Shown here: in pieces, positions 21,072 to 31,488 of the stretch
How the letters are laid out: each line of letters begins with the position of its first letter
How positions within the stretch are numbered: the stretch's first letter is position 1
Made by a program: the position numbers and the translations under genes
NCBI RefSeq assembly: GCF_907165205.1
Contig: NC_058198.1
Coordinates: forward strand, 15,539,001 to 15,603,000
Direction: 5' to 3'
Source of the DNA: Coccinella septempunctata
Taxonomy: Eukaryota > Arthropoda > Insecta > Coleoptera > Coccinellidae
Length of the DNA stretch: 64,000 bases
The notes under the pieces: model-generated
Seen by the model: only the letters and a program-made list of their open reading frames with translations
Told to the model about the DNA's origin: nothing
Databases searched by the model: none

Positions 21072-21705
21072 CTCCTCAGGCGTTCTGCATACAGACTTAA
21101 TTTTTGCTTCAGAGTGTCGAGGCAATGGTGAGCTGTAGCATTCTCCGTCTCTCGTTCTGTGTGTGTCCTGTTTCTATCCATGATCTCTTTGGCAGCTTTC
21201 ACAACCTTTCTTCCTCGATTCCCGTTCAAGTACTCCGTCAGTCGTCCAATGTCTCTTCTTAGCCTTTCTGTTTTGTGTTGAAGACGTTTCTGCCATGCTG
21301 GCGCGTGTAATTTGTGTAATTTTGGACCATCATTGCTCGTTCGGCGAATTTTTGCCCCTATGGTTTTCGCTGTCGTTAGCGCTGCACAGTGAAAAACTAG
21401 ATGCATATATTCCAATGAACTTCCGTTCTGTAGGTATTCAGGTAAAATGTCCTTATTCAAGATGTCGATTATAAGTGACAGTTTCTTGGATGTATTGAGC
21501 CGTGGAGGTGCTACTCGATGAAGAGGATCTGTTCCTTCCAGTTCGGCAAAGTATCTCCTCATGTCAGAGTCAACTTGTCGGCGGAGCTCTTCCCTATCGT
21601 CCTGGTGTTCAGGCTCACTTGCGTTGCAAGATGGACTTTCAGTATCAGTTACTTCTGCCTGTTGTTGCCCAGGCATGTGAATTTCATCAGAGATGTTGGT
21701 GTTAT
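21072..21705 (-). pseudogene. LINE B copy 1, N-terminal/linker part upstream of the gypsy insertion
   Basis: Encodes the region before the RT: Gln/Glu-rich start, DSDMRRYFAELEGTDPLH, then a basic helical segment (AWQKRLQHKTERLRRDIGRL, LNGNRGRKVVKAAKEIMDRN). The same stretch is present at 24430-25060 in copy 2. It lacks the true 5' end. At the gypsy insertion copy 1 also differs from copy 2 by a short deletion or replacement (about 17 bp). Confidence 0.8.
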
Positions 21706-21779
21706 TCTATTATGTTATGACTTTAGCCTTGCGGCTTTCACACTCCTCTCCAGAGGAAAATTCACTTACCCAGATATCT

Positions 21780-24700
21780 GAGATATCAAAAGGATTAAGC
21801 TCTGTTGGAGCCCTTTCCAGGTTTTCGGGCTCGTGGTGGTGGTGGGGTTCGGGTCGCTCCTCGGCTTCCTGCTGTAGGTTGGATTCCTGCTCCACCCGCA
21901 CTTCCTGTCGGAGCAGACGGTGTTCCTCTGCATTCCCCATGTACTTGCGTACAGTTCTCGCCGTTCCGAGCAGTACCGCCTTCTGCATGACTTTATAAAT
22001 GTTTTCGTCCAACTGAAGTTTTCTCAAGTTCTCCAGTAGTTTCTTCGGTATCAGGCCTGTAGATGAAATGACAATAGGGATGGTCTTTATATCTTTCCGC
22101 TTCCACTGTCTTCTGGTTTGTTCCTCGAGATCTCTATATTTTGAAATTTTTTCAGTGTGTCTATCTAGAAGATTGTTATTATTTGGAATTGCCACGTCGA
22201 TGAATAGTGCTGTGTCCTCATCCTTATTGAGCAATATGAGGTCTGGTCTATTGTGGGTTATTTTTCGGTCTGTGAGAACAGTGCGATCCCAGTAGAGCTT
22301 GTGATGTTCGTTTTCCAGCACAGCATCTGGATGGTAATTGTAATAAGGAATCCTTTTCGAAGTTAGAAGTTGGTGTTTTAGTGCCAATTCTTGGTGAAGA
22401 ATCTTGGCAACAGCATCATGTCTATTTTTGTACTCCGTGCCTGCGAACTTCTGACATCCCCCGGTGATGGCTGGATAGTTTCATGTGTCGCACAGCCATA
22501 ACGACAGCTATCGTCCGCCACTGAGGCATCCTTGGCGATGTATCTCATGTAATTTCTTGTTGGAATCACCTGATCCTGGATGGCGAGCATGAAGCCCTCT
22601 GTCTCAGGAAACAACCTTCCGGAAGTCAGCCAGTAGTTCGACGCAGATATGTCGACGTAATCATGGTTGACCTCATTCTGGTGCCTCCCATGCAAAGGTT
22701 TGCCAATCAGTTTCTAAATTTTACTTTCTGCAGAGTGTTCGACGGTTTCCAAGTGATCCTGGTGTAGCTTTAACGGTGTAGATGTATCAGCAACACAAAC
22801 TACTCGATGGAGTTCTGACGAAGCTGCCTTGCTCAAGAAATAGTTTCGAAGTCCTTCAATTTCCTGGGACATACGGTTGGACAAATCAACAATTCCTCTA
22901 CCCCCAAGATGTGGTAGCAGCTCAGTCCGTTCTATTGAGCTTTTGGGGTGATGTTTATTGTGTTTAGTCAGCATCGTCCTTATTTTTCTCTGTAAAGCTG
23001 CTAAATCGGTGGTCGTCCAAGAGATAATACCAAATGAATAGCTCAGCGCCGAGCAAGCGTAGGTGTTAATCGCTTTTATCAGATTCTTGCTGTTAAGACC
23101 AGTTCTCATTATCCTCCTCAATCTTCGGGTAAACTCCTCCGTTAATTCTTTCTTCATCTGAGTCTGATTGATTTTTCTTGCCTGTTTTATGCCTAAATAC
23201 TTGTATGTGTCTCCTTCCTTTAATGCTTCAATTTCTGCACCTTCCTTGAGTTTGAACGTACCATCTTCTATTTTCCCTCTCGTTATGTTTAGCAGTCGAC
23301 ATTTTTCTAGTCCAAACTTCATTTTGATGTCTTCCGAGAATCCTTCCACCATTTTCAGCATCAGTTGCATTTGTTTTTTGGTAGATGCGAAGAGTTTCAA
23401 ATCGTCCATGTAAAGGAGATGATTCAGTTTCATCATAGTTCTACTGCCGCTCTTGATGGAAAATCCGTAGTCCGTAGAATTCAATCTATGAGACAAGGTA
23501 TTCAGGGCCATGCAGAACCACAGAGGGCTCAGCGAGTCTCCTTGGAAAATTCCGCGTCTTATTGGAATAGGTCCTGTTGTAATGGAGCAATCTGCTGCTT
23601 TCATTTGGAGACTAGTACGCCAGGTTGACATGGCGTTTTTCAGGAACTTAACAATATTGGGATCCACCTTGTAAATCTTCAAGATCGTCAAGAGCCATTC
23701 GTGAGGTATAGAATCGAATGCTTTTTTGTAGTCTATGTAGGCAGCGTAAAGATTCCTTCGCTTGGAGAACGCTTGATTGCAGATAACTGAATCTATTATT
23801 AGTTGTTCTTTGCACCCTCGGCTGTCTTTGGTGCATCCTTCCTGTTGCATGGCGATGATGTTATTTCTTTCGCAATGGTTGTGAATTCGGTTTGATATGC
23901 ACGATGTGATTAATTTGTACATCGTTGGAAGACATGTGATCGGTCGGTACTTGGATGGGTCTTCTGTATTCCTTTGGTCTTTAGGTGACAGGTATGTTGT
24001 GCCATGTGTAAGGAATACTGGCATTCTTTCAGGATTTTCAATGACATCATTTATTGCGGAGGTCAATTTGTCATGCATGATCCAAAGTTTCTTGATCCAG
24101 AAGTTCTGTAATCCATCAGGCCCAGGTGCTTTCCAGTTGTGCAGTCCTCTGATAGCTGATTTTACTTCTTCAATCGTGATCATGTCATGCTGCATCGGCT
24201 CATATTTTATAGCTTCAGATTTTTCATCTTCAATCCATCCGGTATCTCCATTGAACTGAGGTTTTGTTGATAATTGTTCGGTCCAGAATTGTTCAATGGC
24301 TTCCTTTGGTGGTAACTTTCCATTTTCTCCATCCGACGGTGTGAGTGACCGGTAGAAAGATTCTTCCGACTTTTCGAATGAATTATTGTCTCTTTTCCGG
24401 CTATAATTGCTTTTATATCTCCTCAAGCGTTTTGCATACAGACTTAATTTTTGCTTCAGAGTGTCGAGGCAATGGTGAGTTGTAGCATTCTCCGTCTCTC
24501 GTTCTGTGTGTGTCCTGTTTCTATCCATGATCTCTTTGGCAGCTTTCACAACCTTTCTTCCTCGATTCCCGTTCAAGTACTCCGTCAGTCGTCCAATGTC
24601 TCTTCTTAGCCTTTCTGTTTTGTGTTGAAGACGTTTCTGCCATGCTGGCGCGTGTAATTTGTGTAATTTTGGACCATCGTTGTTCGTTCGGCGAATTTTT

Positions 24701-24807
24701 GCCCCCATGGTTTTCGCTGTCGTCAGCGCTGCACAGTGAAAAACTAGATGCAGATATTCCAATGAACTTCCGTTCTGTAGGTATTCAGGTAAAACGTCCT
24801 TATTCAA
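21780..24807 (-). pseudogene. LINE B copy 2 RT and restriction-like endonuclease, broken
   Basis: 22714-24807 carries the linker and RT (YKKAFDSIPHEW, IFQGDSLSPLWF, LYMDDLKLFAS). It stops at a TAG at about 22714-22716 where copy 1 reads on. 22378-22695 resumes, then loses frame after HETIQ because 'gatgtgctgg' of copy 1 is 'gatggctgg' here. 21710-22387 carries the restriction-like endonuclease motif RPDLILLNKDEDTALFIDVA and the C-terminus. The stop codon used by copy 3 (61341) reads TCA here, so the frame runs on to 21710. Non-functional. Confidence 0.85.
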
Positions 24808-25561
24808 GATGTCGATTATAAGTGACAGTTTTTTTGGATGTATTGAGTCGTGGAGGTGCTACTCGATGAAGAGGATCTGTTCCTTCCAGTTCGGCAAAGT
24901 ATCTCCTCATGTCAGAGTCAACTTGTCGGTGGAGCTTTTCCCTATCGTCCTGGTGTTCAGGCTCATTTGCTTTGCAAGAAGGACTTTCAGTATCAATGTC
25001 TTCTGGGTGTTGTTGCCCAGGTATGTGAACTTCATCAGAGGTGTTGGTGTTATTCTCCATTGCTAGCGGACGCTGAAGTTTAATTGCGTCGATTCGGGCC
25101 GTTGGTACTAGTTCATTTCTCAGAATTACGCGGTACTGGTCTGCCACTCGTTGTTCAGTGACATTGACATTTGGGTAGGCAATGCAGAATTCCTCATGGA
25201 GCCTTTTCCTATAGTTGTTCGTGTTCTGCCCTAGTCCCGTGATGGAGTTATATATGCGCACAATAGTTTCATTCATGGACGTTGTCCACTTCATGCGCTT
25301 TCTCACTAACCCCGCTTGGGTGAGCACTGGCTGAATATCCTGCGCAGCACCTTCAGCGGTTCGAGTCGGCAATTGAATTGGACTCGTTGGTTGCTGTTGT
25401 TGCTTTGGAGCTGTAGCTTGTTTTGCAGCAGGAGCCCGCTTCCTCAACATCCTGCCACCGACGTCCCGCATGCTGTCATGTCCAGCGCCGGCTCCAGACA
25501 TGCCCTGACGATCCCCAGGCAGCGACTTGTTTCCGAGGCTTCTCGTAATCACCATTTTCAT
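24800..25561 (-). pseudogene. LINE B copy 2 N-terminal domain, frameshifted at its end
   Basis: ATG at 25561 (MKMVITRSLGNKSL). Contains GDRQGMSGAGAGHDSMRD and LRKRAPA, then a segment like a Myb/trihelix DNA-binding fold (MKWTTSMNETIVRIYNSI, YRKRLHEEFCIAYPNVN). The frame shifts near 24827, where a run of seven T replaces 'tttc' of copy 1, separating it from the RT. The N-terminal block is nearly identical in DNA to LINE C. Confidence 0.8.
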
Positions 25562-25757
25562 GGGTTTGTGCTCCCCTTTCTCGGTTTGGGTGAGGGGTAG
25601 AGAAATGAGAGCAGAAAGAGCACCCCTATGAAGGATGTGAAAGAGAGAGGAAGAAGGAATGGGACTGCGAACAGCAGGCGTGGCTGGCTGCACCGTCTAC
25701 GTCGTTACGATGGCTACCTGGCAGGCCATCTACCAGATAGCTGCCAGGCAGGCCAGA

Positions 25758-25758
<1 letters not shown>

Positions 25759-25813
<55 letters not shown>
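25759..25813. repeat. ATT microsatellite between LINE C and LINE B copy 2
   Basis: About 18 uninterrupted ATT units. Its right edge runs into a 28-T tract (25814-25841) that is the LINE C poly(A) tail on the minus strand; its left edge is the LINE B copy 2 5' end. Confidence 0.95.
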
Positions 25814-25842
<29 letters not shown>

Positions 25843-28800
25843 CCTTCGTGTGAGGGGAAAACCCTTTATGGGCACCCAGAGGGTCCGCACTCTAGGTAGT
25901 GTGAGACTCCGAGATCTTGTTTGGCTACTCACTAAAAACCCCTCACACATTCCACGGAGAAGTTCTTCGTCCAGCCCTTGCAGCGTCCCTTAACAAAAGA
26001 AATGAGCTGCAAGTGGCATCTAGAGTTCTTGGGATCTGATGACATGCAGTGACCCAAGCAACACCGCCTTCTGCATTCTGTGCGCTAGTATCTCGGCCCA
26101 AGATCTACAGGCCGGAATAATCTTCAATTCTTCCACGTAGTTGGCTCTCATTCCTCCGAGACATCCCATGATCAGTACAACCATCCTGACTTTATGACCC
26201 GGGTACATAGTTCCAAGCTCGAAAACAAGATCTTTGTATTTTTGCCTTTTTTGCTCTTCCTTCATCACTATGTTGTTTTCTGCAGGGGATGAGAATTCCA
26301 CGACGAACAATTCCTTCAGCTCTTTGTCCAAAAGAAGTATGTCTGGCTTTATTGCATTGATCTGCCGTGTTGTTGAGACAGGGTAGTTCCAGTATATTCG
26401 AGCTTTCTCGTTCTGGACCACCGCTTCAATCTCCAGAGGCACATATGGTGGCACCGGTTCTTTGTCTATCTCATATGCCGCCCTCAGATGGAAGTAGAGA
26501 ACTCGGAGTGCCGCGTTGTGTCTCTCTATATACCCCGATGGAGCATGGACTCTGCAGGCGGAAAGAATGTGCATAATCGTTTCTTGTTGACTATGGCACG
26601 CTCTGCACGTTGTTGGGGTGTCCATTTTCATGATGTTCTTTTTATACCATCTGGTATTTATTACTCCATCCTGACACGCCATCACAAATCCCTCCGTCTC
26701 TGACTTAAGGCTAGCCGACTTTAGAAAGGCGAAAGACAATTCTTCCGACAGATCTTGGTCTTTTAAACTCCTGAAAAATATGGAGTGCAGGCTCTTACTC
26801 ATATGATGTTCGAGTAATGTATTCGACTGAGACTTCCGGATCAGTCTTGCTAGCCTTCTTTGGTCCGCTTGAGTGATCGGTGCTCCAGCACGCTCAGGAT
26901 CAATCGACACGCCGGTTATACCGAGCTTCTCCAGGGCTCTCTGTCCAGCTCGGAATAGGAAGGCTCCGTGATTCGCGAGTTCATGCTGAGCTACAAACTT
27001 CAGAAGCGGATCTTCACTTCTCAGGACCCTTACTGCTGTTTCCAATGTTTGTTGATAGTGTTGGTATTCCAAACATTGCAATCCTCTACCCCCCTGGCTT
27101 CGGGGAAGGTATATCCTCTGAATCGAGCTATTTGGGTGAAGGCTACGATTCATGTTCATCGTTTTTCTTGTTGACCTATCAAGATCGAGGAGTTCGTTCA
27201 CCGTCCAGTTTACCACCCCGAAAGAGTATGTAAGTATCGGGATGGCTAGCATATTTGTAGCTGATACTTTGTTCTTTCCTGACAGCTGTGATTTCCAGAT
27301 GTCTCTCAGCTTCTTCTTGTAGCTGGCTGATAAGGCGTCCTTTATTTGGGTTGTCTCCAGTACTCCCCTCTGTTTCATCCCGAGAAACTTGTAAGTTTCT
27401 CCCTCTTCGAGACATCGAAAAGTCATTCCATCTTCCAGTTGGATATCTTCTCCTGGATCATCAACCCTTCCCCTGCGGAGATGAAAAACAGCACACTTGT
27501 CCAAGCCAAATGACATTCCCATTGCAGAGGTGTAGTCGGAAACGATATTCAATAGTTGCTGTAGTGCGGTCCTGGAGGGAGCGTAGAGTTTCAAGTCGTC
27601 CACGTACATAAGGTGGGAGATCAGGTGGTTCCTTCTGCCTGGTGGACCGGCCTTGTATCCTATTTTGCTTGCCCTCAGCTCAATTGATAGTGGCATGAGT
27701 GTTATGCAGAATAATAACGGGCTTAGCGAATCTCCCTGGAACACTCCTCTTCTGTACCTCACCCATCCCGTATAAACGGTTCGTCCCTCTGCTCGGATGG
27801 CAAACTTCGTTTTCCACAACGCAATGATGCTTTCTATCGCATGGATGATGTTAGGGTGGACTTTCAGCATTTTTAATAGCCGTATGATCAGGTCGTGCGG
27901 CGAGGTGTCAAATGCTTTCGCGTAGTCTAACCATGATGTATGTAGGTCGCGCTTGCAATGTCTGGCGTCTAGGCATACGCTCTTGTCGATCAGCAAGTTG
28001 TCCTTGCATCCTTGTACTCCTTTCTTTGCTCCCCTCTGTTCGTAGATACTGTCCCACACTGGTCCAATGACCCTCAGAATTCGATCTTGAATAACACTTG
28101 TGAGTATCTTGTACAGTGTATTGAGGCAAGTGATTGGGCGATAGTTCTTGGGTTGCCCTAAGTCCCCTGATTTTGGTATCAGCACTGTCCTACCCTCCAC
28201 CAACCATGAAGGAATGGGCTCACGGCGAATCAGCATTCCGCTGAATAATCTTGCCAGGTGTTTATGTGTAGCCGGAAAGCTCTTCCACCAGTAGTTCTGA
28301 ATACCGTCTGGTCCGGGTGCTGTGAAATCATTCTTGTTCTTAAGGGCTTGTCTAATATCTTCGGCTGATATTTCAGAAAGTTCGTCGTTCTGCTGTAGGG
28401 TTTGATCACACATCTGCTGGAATCTGGGAAGTGCTGGAGTATCCCTGGTTTTTGCTGGTTGTTCGTACAGGCTTTTCCAAAACTCTTCGACGTCCAGAGG
28501 TGATGGTGGGTTTTGCACCTCTTGCTGTTGAGGTTGAAATAATTTCGATGGTTCCGCGGTGAAGGTGTTGTTATCTTCGATCCATCTTTTTCTCCTTATC
28601 AATTTCTTTCGTGCTGCTGCAAGTGATCTTATTTTATCTACTGCTTTCTGCTTCAGTAGATGGACTGTGGGCAAGTTAACGGTACCATGTGTAGCACGAA
28701 GCTCCTCAATCATCTCCTTCATTCTCTTGCTCGGTTTAGTTTTTCCTTTCAGAACATCTATGACACATTGGTACCAAGATGCCTGCTGCCTCATTGATTT

Positions 28801-29937
28801 TATTTTGATGTCAAGTTGATTTAGCCTTTTCCTATGCTTATTATTATTCTTCGCAGCTGTACTTTTCGGTGGACATAGTAGATAAGCGGCTGCTCTCACT
28901 GCAGCCTCCACCTCTTCCAGTGAACAGGTCTCGTTAAGATGATCTTGAATGATGCTATTCAAAACGGCTAGATCTTCAGCCTTATATCTGGATTTTATCC
29001 GGGTGGGTTTGATCAGTGGGTCTCTAACGGCAGCCTCAAATGCCTCTTTCGTATTGTCGATTAACTCTGATGAATCTCTCACTGTCCTTGGCCTTTGTTG
29101 CTGTCGGTCTGGAGCATCTGTCACCTGCTCTCCAGCTAGTTCTATCTCTGGAACTTCTCTCACTTGTTCCGTTCTTGGCCTTGCTTCTAGGGCTACAGCT
29201 TCACCTCTGTGAGTCATCGCTTGGTGTTGTTGGCCTGGAGCATCTGTCACCTGCTCTTCAGCGCGTTCTATATCTGGAACATCTCTCACATGTTCCGTTG
29301 TTGGCCTGTTGGAGCGTGTACCAGTCCTGGTTCGGCCCGCGATATCACTCAAAAGGGCTACAACTTGTTCTTGAGTTATGTCAACCGTCAATTGCTGATG
29401 TTGGCTCAAAGCATCTGTCACCTGCTCCTCAGCTTGTTGTTCCAACCTTCCTTGCTCTTGAGACCGCTGCAAGATTCCTCTTCTTTTGAGATGACTGATC
29501 TGATCTCTCAGGTTTTGCTGCGTCATGTAGTTGAGGTCTGGACAATTTTCGCACCACAGACCATGCAGCCTATTCATGTATCCCCTTCTGTCGGGTCCTG
29601 ATCTTCTGTATAGCGCAGACAGCAGGCTATGTTGCTCGGGCGTCCACTTGTGGCGTCCCCTTTGTGCTGTCCTGTTTCGGCTGCCGGTTCCGACTACGGG
29701 GTGCTCTTGCGAGCTTTGAATCCCTATGCGACCGACAACCTGAACTCTCTCCTCGTCGATGTCCTCCTCGTCTAGAGGCGTAGCTTTTTGTGTGGCAGGC
29801 GCCCGCCTTCTTAGCGTTCTGCCGTTGGTGTCCCGCATGCTGTCACGTCCAGCACCAACTCCAGACGTGCCCTGACGATCCCCAGGCAGCGACTGTTTTC
29901 CGAGGCTTAGCTGATTTCTTTCCGACATCGGCTGAGA
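25814..29937 (-). mobile_element. LINE C: intact R4/Dong-like LINE in an ATT array
   Basis: 5' end at 29937, directly beside the ATT array 29938-29998. 3' UTR 25842-26019, poly(A) 25814-25841, then ATT again. Dong elements of the R4 clade are known to use TAA repeats as target; the flanks here fit that. Confidence 0.9.
26020..29928 (-). CDS. LINE C single ORF: DNA-binding, RT and restriction-like endonuclease (1302 aa)
   Basis: ATG at 29928, only about 10 nt from the element's 5' end. N-terminus has GDRQGTSGVGAGRDSMRD, then a trihelix-like segment (HKWTPEQHSLLSALYRRSG) and Gln/Glu-rich repeats (three EQVTDA units). RT: TAPGPDGIQNYW (about 535), YRPITCLNTLYKI, YAKAFDTSPHDL, VFQGDSLSPLLF (about 728), LMYVDDLKLYAPS (about 772). 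A Cys/His cluster CRACHSQQETIMHILSAC (about 1108) precedes the restriction-like endonuclease motif KPDILLLDKELKELFVVEFS (about 1195). No lesion visible; it may be active. Paralogous to LINE B, clearly divergent in protein. Confidence 0.9.
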   Translation of the reverse strand: MSERNQLSLGKQSLPGDRQGTSGVGAGRDSMRDTNGRTLRRRAPATQKATPLDEEDIDEERVQVVGRIGIQSSQEHPVVGTGSRNRTAQRGRHKWTPEQHSLLSALYRRSGPDRRGYMNRLHGLWCENCPDLNYMTQQNLRDQISHLKRRGILQRSQEQGRLEQQAEEQVTDALSQHQQLTVDITQEQVVALLSDIAGRTRTGTRSNRPTTEHVRDVPDIERAEEQVTDAPGQQHQAMTHRGEAVALEARPRTEQVREVPEIELAGEQVTDAPDRQQQRPRTVRDSSELIDNTKEAFEAAVRDPLIKPTRIKSRYKAEDLAVLNSIIQDHLNETCSLEEVEAAVRAAAYLLCPPKSTAAKNNNKHRKRLNQLDIKIKSMRQQASWYQCVIDVLKGKTKPSKRMKEMIEELRATHGTVNLPTVHLLKQKAVDKIRSLAAARKKLIRRKRWIEDNNTFTAEPSKLFQPQQQEVQNPPSPLDVEEFWKSLYEQPAKTRDTPALPRFQQMCDQTLQQNDELSEISAEDIRQALKNKNDFTAPGPDGIQNYWWKSFPATHKHLARLFSGMLIRREPIPSWLVEGRTVLIPKSGDLGQPKNYRPITCLNTLYKILTSVIQDRILRVIGPVWDSIYEQRGAKKGVQGCKDNLLIDKSVCLDARHCKRDLHTSWLDYAKAFDTSPHDLIIRLLKMLKVHPNIIHAIESIIALWKTKFAIRAEGRTVYTGWVRYRRGVFQGDSLSPLLFCITLMPLSIELRASKIGYKAGPPGRRNHLISHLMYVDDLKLYAPSRTALQQLLNIVSDYTSAMGMSFGLDKCAVFHLRRGRVDDPGEDIQLEDGMTFRCLEEGETYKFLGMKQRGVLETTQIKDALSASYKKKLRDIWKSQLSGKNKVSATNMLAIPILTYSFGVVNWTVNELLDLDRSTRKTMNMNRSLHPNSSIQRIYLPRSQGGRGLQCLEYQHYQQTLETAVRVLRSEDPLLKFVAQHELANHGAFLFRAGQRALEKLGITGVSIDPERAGAPITQADQRRLARLIRKSQSNTLLEHHMSKSLHSIFFRSLKDQDLSEELSFAFLKSASLKSETEGFVMACQDGVINTRWYKKNIMKMDTPTTCRACHSQQETIMHILSACRVHAPSGYIERHNAALRVLYFHLRAAYEIDKEPVPPYVPLEIEAVVQNEKARIYWNYPVSTTRQINAIKPDILLLDKELKELFVVEFSSPAENNIVMKEEQKRQKYKDLVFELGTMYPGHKVRMVVLIMGCLGGMRANYVEELKIIPACRSWAEILAHRMQKAVLLGSLHVIRSQEL

Positions 29938-29942
29938 TAATA

Positions 29943-29998
<56 letters not shown>
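29938..29998. repeat. ATT microsatellite at the 5' end of LINE C
   Basis: About 20 ATT units. Continues into 'atactcaaaacttttcgg', the R-repeat sequence next to which R1, R2 and R4 have their microsatellite, so LINE C landed in the R microsatellite. Confidence 0.95.
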
Positions 29999-30001
<3 letters not shown>

Positions 30002-30937
30002 CTCAAAACTTTTCGGTTTCCCGGTTAAGACCTTGAAAATGAAATTCATGAAGTAGATAGTAGTGCTCCGTATAATTAGGGTGAAAACAAAAAATAACGA
30101 TTCTGTACTTATATATAGGAACCTACATGGATTTCTGCATATACATCAGAGTCGTTAAATCTTTTCAGGGACATTCTTTCTATAGTTTTATTTCCTCAGG
30201 AAAAACGTGTATACCATCTACAACGTGAATGTAAATGATGAAAAAGAATTCTCTAGAAATTATTAATTTTGAAATATTGTTTGGAGCAGCGAGATTTGAA
30301 ACAAACTTAAGAATTGAAATACTAATGCGCTTCAATACTTGCTTATCCAGATAGTCATTATCTGTATCGATAACTTATACTTTTCAATTGTTGATATTTT
30401 ATCATTTCATAATATCAGAAACGTTTGAAAAAATAAACAGTAATATAGTATATTCTTTCTGTGAGAAAAATACTCTGGACAATTATCATTTAAATTCTCA
30501 TATGTTTCATAAACTCATAATTATATAAAACACTCTATAATTTTAGGTATTTTTAGTGTTAGGCTCAAGTATCACAAAATAACAAAATATTTTATATGTT
30601 CTTTTTAGGTATCATAAGTAATGGATTGAACACAATAGGTAAAATATCGCAGGAATTTGGACAGGTCGAAAAACAATCTCTTATGAATTCGACAACGTTT
30701 CGGAACTATTTTGTTCCTTTCTCAAGGCTCATCATACAACTAATAAAAGTAACACTTTAAAATTGGTCATAGGAAGTTAAGGATAAATCAACAAACAGTC
30801 CGACGTGTGACAGTTAAATTGAACGAATGTAATACATTTATTCCATAGAAATTTTAAGTCACAGCAATCTAATATCGAATCAGACGACGGAACGGGCAAT
30901 TGGGTGGTGGGGTGCTAGGGAGGGATGGTAGAGGGGC

Positions 30938-30974
30938 TATATAACAGCGGAGTAGATGTACAAAGTATTCAGTT
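30938..30974 (+). promoter_or_regulatory. TATA box plus initiator upstream of ORF169 copy 3
   Basis: TATATAA at 30938-30944 and TCAGTT at 30969-30974; distance TATA to initiator A is 33 nt, the usual spacing. Confidence 0.65.
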
Positions 30975-30978
30975 GTGA

Positions 30979-31488
30979 ATGTGCTTCGTGCTGCAAATAT
31001 TGTGTTGTGGTTTACATTTTTTAACTTTGATACTATCGAATTTTATCGTTTCATACTTAAATATTTTTTTCATTGTGGAAGACGAGATGGACAGAAAGAA
31101 GATCTTGAGAATGGGATTGGAAAAATTGAAGTCTAAACAAATTGACTTGAGGAGAACAGTTCAAATCAGGAATTTTCTGAAGTCACATGTAGGAGAACGA
31201 AAAAGAGGAAAAGTTCCGCAGAAAAAATCCGACACTCACGCTGCAAGAAGAGAAGGTAATCAAGATGAACATAGCCAAAAAGTCGTGAAGAAAATAAATT
31301 CCGATGTTGGAGAAAAAAAGCAGTATGTGTCGAACGGAAATCTGAGAAAACGCTTGACGAGGTCTTTCATTCTGAAGGAGATTCTGAATATGACATCTAT
31401 TAGAAGAAAAGAAGATCCTAATATCAAACTTTTCAATGTGAATGACTACATTGAGATTTTTAGGAAGAAGGAGAAACCTATAAAATGA
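30979..31488 (+). CDS. ORF169 copy 3, intact
   Basis: 169 codons, ATG at 30979, eight nucleotides after the predicted initiator A; the next in-frame ATG is codon 37 (31087). A hydrophobic N-terminal segment (LQILCCGLHFLTLILSNF) then a basic body (RKRGKVPQKK, KKINSDVGEKKQY, RKRLTRSF). No known family recognised. Near-identical to the copies at 5980, 40157 and 59632. If the first ATG is used the protein could be membrane-anchored or secreted with a basic tail; with Met37 it would be soluble and basic. Confidence 0.62.
   Translation: MCFVLQILCCGLHFLTLILSNFIVSYLNIFFIVEDEMDRKKILRMGLEKLKSKQIDLRRTVQIRNFLKSHVGERKRGKVPQKKSDTHAARREGNQDEHSQKVVKKINSDVGEKKQYVSNGNLRKRLTRSFILKEILNMTSIRRKEDPNIKLFNVNDYIEIFRKKEKPIK

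Larger units (their letters stand above)
8473..21705 (-). mobile_element. LINE B copy 1: R4/Dong-like LINE split by a gypsy insertion
   Basis: The 3' part is 8473-10931 and the 5' part 21072-21705, separated by the gypsy element. Both halves are near-identical to LINE B copy 2 and in the same orientation. The 3' end is cut at 8473 (no natural 3' terminus, compare 21712 and 61412). The 5' end is cut at about 21705, abutting the 3' end of copy 2. Confidence 0.88.
21712..25758 (-). mobile_element. LINE B copy 2: nearly full-length R4/Dong-like LINE
   Basis: The 5' end at 25758 is flush with an ATT array (25759-25813). The 3' end, near 'ggctaaagtcata' on the minus strand, matches the end of copy 3 (61412). 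25562-25758 is a 5' UTR of about 200 nt without an ORF. Coding potential is broken in at least three places. Confidence 0.88.

Noticed and set aside
25714..25950. Frames encoding long Tyr, Leu, Asn, Phe or Lys runs
   Set aside because: They are translations of the ATT array and the poly(A)/poly(T) tract.
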